From Gari tellinella (lineage: Eukaryota; Mollusca; Bivalvia; Cardiida; Psammobiidae): a DNA stretch of 64,000 nt. The notes under the pieces are model-generated. The model made no database searches, was not told the DNA's origin, and worked only from the letters and a program-made list of their open reading frames with translations. Position numbers and translations under genes: made by a program. The stretch spans positions 81,523,321-81,587,320 of the forward strand of contig OV277857.1 of the NCBI GenBank assembly GCA_922989275.2, in the 5' to 3' direction. Each line of letters begins with the position of its first letter. The first letter of the stretch is position 1. This document shows positions 57,009 through 64,000 of the stretch, piece after piece.

Positions 57009-57282
57009 CAGTCAAACTTCGAAATATCGAATTCACTTTCAGTCGAACATATCTTGAATAAGCCAAGTTTTAGCTTTGAATAACGGATACAATCGAACTT
57101 CGATATCTCGAACTCGTTTCACTCGAACTATCCGATAGTTCGACATATGAACTGCAGTTTTTCATGCTCGGTTAAGTCGAACATACCCATATTACAAAGT
57201 TAAATCGTGGCTTAGCCACAGTTTAACTTTGAAATAAGGGTATGTTCGACACAACTGACTTCGAGATATCTTAGGTCGACTG
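57009..57282 (+). mobile_element. Family D MITE, nested or duplicated left part
   Basis: Left end CAGTCAAACTTCGAAATATC (57009), then a second start CAATCGAACTTCGATATCTC near 57088, inner near-palindrome AAGTTAAATCGTGGCTTAGC / GCCACAGTTTAACTTTG, right end GATATCTTAGGTCGACTG and TA. A solo left half followed by a whole element. Confidence 0.7.
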
Positions 57283-57614
57283 TATGTTTAAATTTGGCGA
57301 TGTACTAAAATGAAATTCAACTGTGGATATCCGATTTAGTTTGACTTAAGCATGTTACGAATACTTTTGGAAATCCTAAAACATTACGAGATTGATATTT
57401 CTGTAAAAGATACCTGTAGTAGTCTTTAACCAAGATTTCAGTAAGATATACACTTCTAATATAACCCTTAACAGTATAAGTACAATTGACCTGCAATATC
57501 TCGAATTCGCAAAAAAGAACACGCGATGAAGCTAGCGAGTGCAACAAGAACATAAAAAGGCTAATATTTCATATTTTCTTTTTATACAGTGCAGACCAAG
57601 ATCAGAAAACTCCT
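57283..57614. other. No gene recognised
   Basis: Nothing supported in either strand. Confidence 0.5.
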
Positions 57615-57852
57615 GGGGTCCGTTTTATGAAACGTCGTACGACAAAAGGGTCATGGATAAGATTCTAAAATTATCAACAATTATTTATTTCTCCCTCTAA
57701 TCCTATCTTGTGACATGTGGAGACGTCTTGAAAAGACAATTCCGAAGAGATGTCACTAGATAGGATTATATGGAGAAATCAGAATTTAGATGTATTTTCA
57801 CGTTTTTACTTACGACCGTTTTGGTCGTACGACGTTTCATAAATCGGGCCCC
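57615..57852 (+). mobile_element. Family B MITE
   Basis: GGGGTCCGTTTTATGAAACG ... CGTTTCATAAATCGGGCCCC. Arms TCTAATCCTATCTTGTGACA / TGTCACTAGATAGGATTATA. Inner ends CGTACGACAAAAGGGTC and ACCGTTTTGGTCGTACG pair. Confidence 0.8.
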
Positions 57853-57957
57853 TGAAGGGGAATGTCTGATCAGTACCTGCGTTGTCCTGTAGAATATATG
57901 TGAGTCTAACATGAGTTTTCACTTTTTTCGTAGAGTTGTGCGCCTAATGTGAGACAG

Positions 57958-58100
57958 CCGTACCTCGAAAATTCGAACTCGCTTTAGTCAAACTAATTCG
58001 TATTTCAAAGTTAAACAGTGGCTTAATCAGCTTTAATTTTAAAATATGGTTATTTTCGACTTAAGAGAAACAGAGGTAGGTCTATAGAACTTCAACTTAT
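57958..58100 (+). repeat. Family D remnant
   Basis: GTACCTCGAAAATTCGAACTC, TTTCAAAGTTAAACAGTGGC, AGCTTTAATTTTAAAATATGG. The ends are eroded. It lies just upstream of a calmodulin-like exon. Confidence 0.55.
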
Positions 58101-58159
58101 ATGAGTGATATTTATAGTTGGCGGGAAAAGTATTGAAATAGTTCATGTTTTCATTTTAG

Positions 58160-58214
58160 GCTGAACAAGCACAAGAAGAAGTTACCAAAAAGCTAACAAA
58201 AGAACAGGAGGAAG
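58160..58214 (+). CDS. Calmodulin-like gene 3, first body exon (partial gene)
   Basis: Between TTCATTTTAG and GTACTG lie 55 nt reading A-E-Q-A-Q-E-E-V-T-K-K-L-T-K-E-Q-E-E plus one base. It begins like the calmodulin copy 2 exon (AEQ) and ends like it (LTxEQ) in the same phase 1, but has eight extra residues between. This suggests an EF-hand paralog with a longer, charged N-terminal helix. EF-hand exons are not found in the remaining 5.8 kb and would lie beyond the window, as in copy 2 where the next exon is 5.6 kb away. A non-coding decoy cannot be excluded for so short an exon. Confidence 0.7.
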
Positions 58215-58266
58215 GTACTGTACGACGCTCCCCTTGAACATACTATCATATACCATAAGGCCTAGA

Positions 58267-58511
58267 GGCCCGTTTCATAAAACTTCGTACGACAAATGTT
58301 TTCGTAAGTAAGATTATAAAATTACCAACAATAATTATTTATTTTTCCATCTAATCCTGTCTTGTGACATTTCTTTGGAATCGTCTTTGAAAGACGATTA
58401 AAAAAAGATGTCACAAGACAGCATTAGATAGAGAAATCAGAAATGAAATGTATTTTAAAGTTTTGACTTACGACCGGCTTTTGTCATTGGAAGTTTTATG
58501 AAACGAGTCCC
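58267..58511 (+). mobile_element. Family B MITE
   Basis: GAGGCCCGTTTCATAAAAC ... GTTTTATGAAACGAGTCCC, 245 bp, starting 53 bp after the donor site of the calmodulin-like exon. Hairpin GGAATCGTCTTTGAAAGACG with a diverged right side. Confidence 0.82.
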
Positions 58512-58828
58512 AGCTATTCCTTAGCACTGGGGGCCAACGGAGTATCACGAGGGTCGTTTCGCACAGAAGTCCCGTATATATTCCGCACCGATAAAGTGCA
58601 TATTTTGTGTGTACACAAACGAAAGTTAAACACGAATTTCCTTGATTGTCTCTCAATTCTGCCTATTCGTAGACGGAACGTATTATCAAATAGGTCCGAA
58701 GATAAGTAGACTGTTTGCTCGAGCAATCTACGTACAGAGTTCATATTATTCATTGTATTACAGAAAACCTCGCTATTATGACCACTAAAACGAAGGCTAA
58801 TTGGTTGTATAATAGAGAGGTGGCAGCT

Positions 58829-58897
58829 TAAATCAAGGTGACAGTGAAACAGAAAGCTCCTAAAGGAGCTTTCTGTTTCACTGTCACCTTGCTTTAA
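58829..58897. repeat. Perfect 30-bp-arm hairpin
   Basis: CAAGGTGACAGTGAAACAG ... AAAGCTCC|TAAA|GGAGCTTT ... CTGTTTCACTGTCACCTTG. Without mismatch in the inner 28 bp. It resembles the core shape of family C but the sequence differs. 58512-58828 has no recognised feature. Confidence 0.8.
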
Positions 58898-59390
58898 CCG
58901 GTCACCTATCGTAAACACCCTAATAATTAACAACATGTAGTGGTCGTAATAGAGAGATTTTACTGTACTTTCAAAATAGTATTACATTTGTCCTATGATG
59001 TAAAATGTTTCAAATGTAGGCCATTTGGTAAACAATGCTATTAAACATAATATGACCATCATCATTTTAGATTGATTGTATCAATGGAATATTCTTTTGG
59101 TTATAAAGAATATGTAGTAATGCAATAAATTGATTTTAAATCGAGTTTAACAAATTTACCGTGTATATGTGCCGCACAGAGTATGTATACGTTATCAAAC
59201 GAAGTTCATTGTATACGTATATGATACCAAATGAAGTCTTTATTGAATTTATAGGATGCAAACCGCCACGTATCGTGCACTTATTGTTGCCTACCGTTTA
59301 TATCGAAAATAAATTATCTCCACCAAATCTGTTGATAGTGACAGTCCAGTGAGAACAATTTAAAGGTTAACACACACACAAAGTCGGTCC
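58898..59390. other. No gene recognised
   Basis: AT-rich DNA with no supported exon or element end. Confidence 0.5.
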
Positions 59391-59479
59391 ATTTCATGTT
59401 AGTTTCTGAAGCAGTTTAAAGTGCAGAACTAGGAAATGAATTCGATCAATCAACCGTCGCGGAAGCAGATGAAGCTGAC

Positions 59480-60045
59480 AGATATGTGGTTGATTTGTCC
59501 GACCAACACTCCCTCTGTCATCTCGTATCACTGGATCAATGCAATGCTCAGAAGATATGCTCCAGACAAAATTTGATTTTTTCAAATAGAAAAGGGGAGA
59601 TAATTAAATATTGGGAGATGACAGAGTCATTGTTCTTGTGTACTGCAACTCCTTATGTCATCACCTATCATTGTATCAAGTTCCAATAACTTACGGTGTA
59701 GCAGTCAAGAGATATACTCCGGACAAAATTGTTTTGTATTTTTAGAAAAAGGAAGATAATTCAATATTGGGAGATGACAGAGTTACCCTTTTTGTGTACT
59801 GCACTTCCTCCAATCATCCTCTATCACTGTTACACGTTTCATCAACTTTCAGTGTAACAGTCCAGAGATATGCTCCGGACAAAATTTATTTTTTAATGAA
59901 AAAAGGGAGATAATTCAAAATTGGAAGATGAGAGAGTTACGGTTCTTGTGTACGGCACCTCCTGTCATTCTCTATTACTGTATCAAGTTTCACAAACCTA
60001 CGGTGTACCATTCAAGAGATACGCTCCGGACAAAAATGCGCGACG
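59480..60045 (+). repeat. Tandem array, about 4 units of 155 bp
   Basis: Unit markers: GATAATTCAAYATTGGGAGATGA, TGTGTACTGCACTTCCT, TCACTGTATCAAGTTTC, CAAGAGATATGCTCCGGACA. GATAATT occurs at about 59600, 59755 and 59908. The last unit runs into GCGACGGACGGACGGATACAC. Confidence 0.82.
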
Positions 60046-60724
60046 GACGGACGGATACACGGACGTTCTCACAGTTGGACATTTGTTGGGTATATTTTTT
60101 GTTTAAAAGTACCCAATAGTACACTAAAATACCCAACAATAACAATAGGGCAATCACGGAATGAATGGAATCTATTGTTCTCCCTACCCAACAAAGGACC
60201 TTTCGTGCGCTCGGACGGACGGAAAAAGCGGCGACTACCGGGTATATGCTTCCCCTAAAGGGGAGCTTAATAAATGGATAGTACCAAGTGTGACCATACC
60301 ACGGGGTCTGTGACTTAAAGCCGCATTGTGTTTTTGGTAAAACCTGCATAAAACGGTTGTTTGGGATCCCCTTTGAACTATAAATACATTGGACGTGATT
60401 CTTTCATAAACACCGGCTTTATCTAAGAAATTCGCTTTTTAATATTTTTTTTATATTTTTTTCGTGTTACACGATTAAAAGAGCCTCCCTTGTGAATGAA
60501 AAGAAAGACAACTCTGTAAATACAGGGCTCCGGATAAGGGGAGTATTTCGAAAACTAAAATCGTTATTTCTGCTTTTAAACCCAATGGTGTCATACTCAT
60601 TAGAATTGTATCGAAGAGACGATTTAATCAGTATACACCATAGCATTCGGTGCTGAAATGAGTGAGAAAATGTTGGATTTATTCAGATTACCCCTTGCTT
60701 ATCTGGGGCGTTGAAATGAAGTTG
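60046..60724. other. No gene; short inverted motifs
   Basis: Contains ACCCAATAGTACACTAAAATACCCAAC and a CGGACGGACGGAAAAAGCGG string. CTTCCCCTAAAGGGGAGCTT (60250) is a small palindrome. No coding support. Confidence 0.5.
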
Positions 60725-60920
60725 TTAACCCTTATTCTGCTGCACAGACGTCTGCTTAGACATTGTCGTCGGCAAAATTTGTTCAGTTTAGATTTATGCA
60801 TTGTTTTAAACAGTGTCAAACAGTTTGGAATCAGATGATACGCCGCGTTTCGCTGTGTCTGTTCTAGATTCAAACAGTTTGTAACCTTCGTAAAGTTGCG
60901 ATCAGAAGGCGCAGGGTTAA
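60725..60920 (+). mobile_element. Family A2 MITE
   Basis: TTAACCCTTATTCTGCTGC ... AGAAGGCGCAGGGTTAA, 196 bp. The core is eroded (TTGGAATCAGATGATACGCC ... GTGTCTGTTCTAGATTCAAAC). Confidence 0.8.
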
Positions 60921-61229
60921 ACTATGAGATCCAGTCACAACGTGTAAATAATAATCACTGTGGCTGATCGTGTAAAATAAAATACGGAAGATATTTACCA
61001 AGCTTGTTGAAAATGACTGTTTCAGCCTTATCCGATCTCTAATATTAATAATATTTCTCCACCTCCCCCCTCCATCGCAGAAATATGACTGATCTATACC
61101 ATCTCAATTCAGTATTCGACCATCAAATGTCCTACTAACCCAATAGTTTTTTTTATCATGTTATACTTCACATGTAATTACAAAACATATGTTTTGTTTT
61201 ATGTGACAAATGAAAGGATTGTTCTGTTC
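60921..61229. other. Simple repeats, no gene
   Basis: A CTCCACCTCCCCCCTCC pyrimidine tract near 61057 and a (TTCTG)n pentamer run at about 61219-61240. Confidence 0.6.
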
Positions 61230-63030
61230 TGTTCTGTTCTAACTCAAACACTTCGTTTTGGATCTTCACCAAACTTGCTATAAATGTTTATTAGTATAAA
61301 AGCAGGTTTAATAACTAGCAAACTCGCATGAGGCATGTCTGAGTTATTGTCCTTGAATAATTAAAAAATGACTGTTTCAGCCTTTTCTGCTCTCTAACAA
61401 AAATATTTTTATTGGATCTTCATCAAACTTGCTGACAATGTGTATTGGTATTAAATTTAGGTCAAGAAAAACAATCGAATACAGTTGAATGAAACTCCTT
61501 CAAGAGGTAAGGGAGATATAGAGTGGTCATTTATTACTTAACTTATTACCAACACGGCCAAGATGAAGCACATGCAACCATTGAAAAAATATTTGGCTAA
61601 ATAGAATGAAAAGTGGTCCTGTTACAGAGTGAAAAGGGCTTAAATAAGGGTAAAATAGCAAAATTTTAATAATTGAATAACCATAACTCCAACATGCCTT
61701 CGGCGATTTGGGTATTTATAGAACTGGACCAAGATTCTATACAAATATTATTTTCAGCAAATTTGGTGAAGATCCGATTAAAACTGTCTGAGTCAGAAAG
61801 CTGACAAGCCTGAAGTAGGCAACTTTTAATCATTCAAGGGCAATAACTCTAACATGCCTTGTGCGATTTTGGTAGTTAACATGATCGACCTAGATTTTAT
61901 ATAAATAAACATTTTCAACACGTTTGGTGAATATCCGATAAAAACTGTATGTGTTAGAGTGCAAAAAATGCTGAAACATTCATTTTTAATAATTAAAGGG
62001 CAATAACTCAGATATAACTTATGCGATTTTAGTAGTAATCAAACTTAACCTTGATTTTATATTAATAAACAATTTAAGCAAGTTTGGTGAAGATCAAAGA
62101 CATGCCTTATCGATTTTTAGTAGTAATCAAACTGGACCAAGATTTTATATTAATAAACATGTGATGCAAGTTTGGTGAATATCCGACAAAAACTCTTTGT
62201 GTTAGACAGCAAACAAGGCTGAACAGTCATTTTTAATGATTAAAGGGCAATTACTCCGACATGCCTTATGCGATTTTAGAAGTAATCAAACTAAACCTAG
62301 ATTTTATATTAATAAACAATTTCAGCAAGTTTGGTGAATATCAAGTAAAAAGTCTTTGTGTTAGAGAGCAAACAGGGCTGAACCAGTCATTTTTAATACA
62401 TAAAAGGCAAACACTCAGACATACCTTATTCGATTATTGTAGTAATTGAACTGTACCTAGATTTTATATTAATAAACATTTAATGCAAGTTTGGTTAAGA
62501 TCCGATAAAAACTCTTTGTGTTAGATAGCAAAAAAAGGCGGAAACAGTAATTTTTAATAATTTAAAGGGCAATTACTCCTACATGCCTTATGCGATTTTA
62601 GTAGCAATCAAACTAAACCTAGATTTTATATTAATGAGCATTTTCAGCACGTTTGGTGAAGATCCGAGAAAACTTTTTTATGTTGGAGATTTAAAAAAAA
62701 TGCTGAAACAGTCATTTTTTAATACTGAAAGGGCAAAAACTCAGACATGCCTCATGCGATTTTAGCTGTAATCAAACTGGACCTAGATTCTATATAATAA
62801 ACATTTTCAACAAGTTTAGTGAAGATCCGTTAAAAAACTGTTTGTGTTAGAGAGCGGACAAGACTGAAAAGGCAATTTTTTTTATAATTCAAGGGTAATA
62901 ACTCCGACATGCCTTATACAATTTGAGGAATTATCGAACTTGGCCTACATTTTATACCAAGTTTGTGGAAGATCAGATCCAAATATTCGAGTTAGATAGC
63001 GTACAAAAAAGTGTGAAAGTCTGACTGACT
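61230..63030 (+). repeat. Tandem array, about 10-11 units of about 160 bp
   Basis: Markers per unit: GGCAATAACTCNGACATGCC, TTATGCGATTTTAGTAGTAATC, AACTGGACCTAGATTTTATAT, TTTTCAGCAAGTTTGGTGAAG, ATCCGATAAAAACTCTTTGT, GTTAGAGAGC. The GCAATAACTC marker is at 61841, 62001, 62248 and onward at about 160-bp steps, with one partial unit near 62090. The array ends at GGCGGAGGGACGGGCGGAGG, a GGACGG-type string as in the other arrays. Confidence 0.85.
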
Positions 63031-63458
63031 GGCGGAGGGACGGGCGGAGGGACGGACCGAGGGATGAACAGGGCATTTACTGTAGGGCCACACGATTGGC
63101 CCTAAAATGCGCATATATACTTACCCTCGTTGCTTTCGTTTTAATACCGTTGTGTTGAAATGTTACTCATTTTATAGAAATATTCTGGACACGTCTGCAC
63201 ACTGTGAAGTTGATACCGACCGTATCACGTGACACTAAGCCGGGCGGTATTGTTTATGTCAGAAGTTCTATTTTCGATTTGTTATGGTTTTAAATCGCCC
63301 TTTTTGGTGATTTAGGTCTGTCTTCAACATTTCATAGATCAGTTTGACCCATAAGAATGTTCAAACATTATTATTAACCGTTATTGTATTTCAGACATTA
63401 AAAAGGTCTGAAAACACAATGGGACTTTAATATGTGGATACCACTGGCAGTCAAATTG

Positions 63459-63821
63459 TCAACAAAAGGCCCTATTCGGAACTTCAATCCTGAAATGTAA
63501 GAAATTTGTTTTAGCCGATTTCAACGAAACATAGCCTATGATACGGGGAACTGGATTCTTCACAGTGGTATCAATGGATTTGTCACCAAGTAAATACATT
63601 TTGCCTGAATGGGGCAAATTAGTCGGCAATATCTGGTAGTAACTTGCCGTGGTATCATTGTGTGCCTCGTTTTCAGACAAAAAGTACCCATCTAGTGACA
63701 AATCTATTGACATCATTCTAAAATAACTTATTTTTTCCCTTAGCATCGGCCGTACGGCGGTCGCAGAAACGTGAAATCGGGGAGCGGGCATTATATAATG
63801 TTGTGAAAACTTGAAGCTCAA
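63459..63821 (-). CDS. Hypothetical 120-residue open frame
   Basis: Open minus-strand frame beginning MSFKFSQHYIMPAPRFHVSA and ending KTNFLHFRIEVPNRAFC. No signal peptide, membrane segment or known motif is seen and I do not recognise the family. Codon usage cannot be judged. Its upstream part overlaps a GC-rich repeat that recurs at 63860-63930, which argues that the frame is repeat-derived. Treat as unproven. Confidence 0.2.
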   Translation of the reverse strand: MSFKFSQHYIMPAPRFHVSATAVRPMLREKISYFRMMSIDLSLDGYFLSENEAHNDTTASYYQILPTNLPHSGKMYLLGDKSIDTTVKNPVPRIIGYVSLKSAKTNFLHFRIEVPNRAFC

Positions 63822-63960
63822 TCCCCTGCATGTATAGTATATGCAATAAATATGTTTAAACTAAACGTGAAATCGGAAGACTTTTGCGGTGGCCGAAGAA
63901 ACCCTACGGCGGCCGTGCGGCGGCCGCACAGCGAATCCCAAATTTTAACAGGCCGTGGAG
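63740..63960. repeat. GC-rich GGCCG repeats
   Basis: GCATCGGCCGTACGGCGGTCGC followed by AACGTGAAATCGGGGAG, and again AACGTGAAATCGGAAG with TACGGCGGCCGTGCGGCGGC CGCAC. The motif GCGGCCGC-like palindromes and the AACGTGAAATCGG string recur 90 bp apart. This contrasts sharply with the AT-rich surroundings. Function unknown. Confidence 0.6.
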
Positions 63961-64000
63961 GTCGCCGCAGAATTATAACCCGGAGTTATAACATCTTTTC

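Noticed and set aside
58514..58936. 140-residue minus-strand open frame
   Set aside because: It includes the perfect hairpin at 58829-58897 and the edge of a MITE, with no recognisable domain.
61230..63030. CRISPR-like array
   Set aside because: Units of about 160 bp are repeated whole with no constant repeat and variable spacer pattern, in eukaryotic DNA.

Overview
The window is animal nuclear DNA, most likely from a bivalve or other mollusc. The evidence is spliced calmodulin genes with GT/AG introns, tRNA-derived SINE heads, a Penelope-like retroelement, a CR1/Jockey-type LINE, tandem arrays with units near 160 bp that contain GGACGG strings, and a very high density of short palindromic transposons (MITEs). 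The species assignment is an inference. Real host coding sequence is scarce: the only convincing host exons belong to three calmodulin or calmodulin-like genes, all on the + strand.

Layout. 1-5.4 kb: calmodulin copy 1 (exons at 1558, 2100 and 4726; its 5' exons lie before the window) and its 3' flank. 5.4-14.3 kb: MITEs and a tandem array of 161-176 bp units. 14.3-22.6 kb: calmodulin copy 2 (exons at 14312, 19902, 21220 and 22180). Its 3' half and flank are a diverged duplicate of copy 1. 22.7-26.8 kb: SINE, GT microsatellite and MITEs. 26.8-52.3 kb: a complex of nested duplications. A palindrome with arms of about 5.97 kb (27144-37705 and 38393-44360, spacer 687 bp) carries two near-identical inverted copies of a dead Penelope-like element. 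Only the left arm is interrupted, by a 4.6-kb terminal-inverted-repeat transposon (32606-37198) with a decayed cargo gene. Directly beside it, a second inverted repeat (45016-46663 and 49791-51508) encloses a third, direct partial copy of the arm (46664-49790), and a 0.65-kb direct repeat (44361-45014 and 51627-52300) flanks that. 52.3-58.1 kb: MITEs and a decayed LINE reverse transcriptase. 58.16 kb: the first body exon of a third calmodulin-like gene whose remaining exons lie past the window. 58.3-64 kb: MITEs and two more tandem arrays.

MITE names used below. TTAA-flanked, CCCTTT-ended and piggyBac-like by their ends: family A (about 245 bp, core hairpin containing TGATCAGACGCCG), family A2 (about 200 bp, TTAACCCTTAT end, same core), family C (about 250 bp, core GCAGAATGC...GCATTCTGC), family E (about 250 bp, core CTGATCAGAGGGCTCC). 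TA-flanked: family G (about 250 bp, ends CAGTGGAGAA, core again TGATCAGACGCCGGG) and family D (about 200 bp, ends CAGTCGAACTTCGA, pogo/Tigger-like by its ends). Family B: about 240 bp, ends GGGCCCGTTTCATAAAAC, core AATCGTCTTTTCAAGACGATT. Families A, A2 and G share one core hairpin although their ends and target sites differ.

The calmodulin genes would supply the calcium sensor protein. Everything else appears to be mobile or repetitive DNA with no shown cellular role. All calls are by eye, without database search or alignment software.
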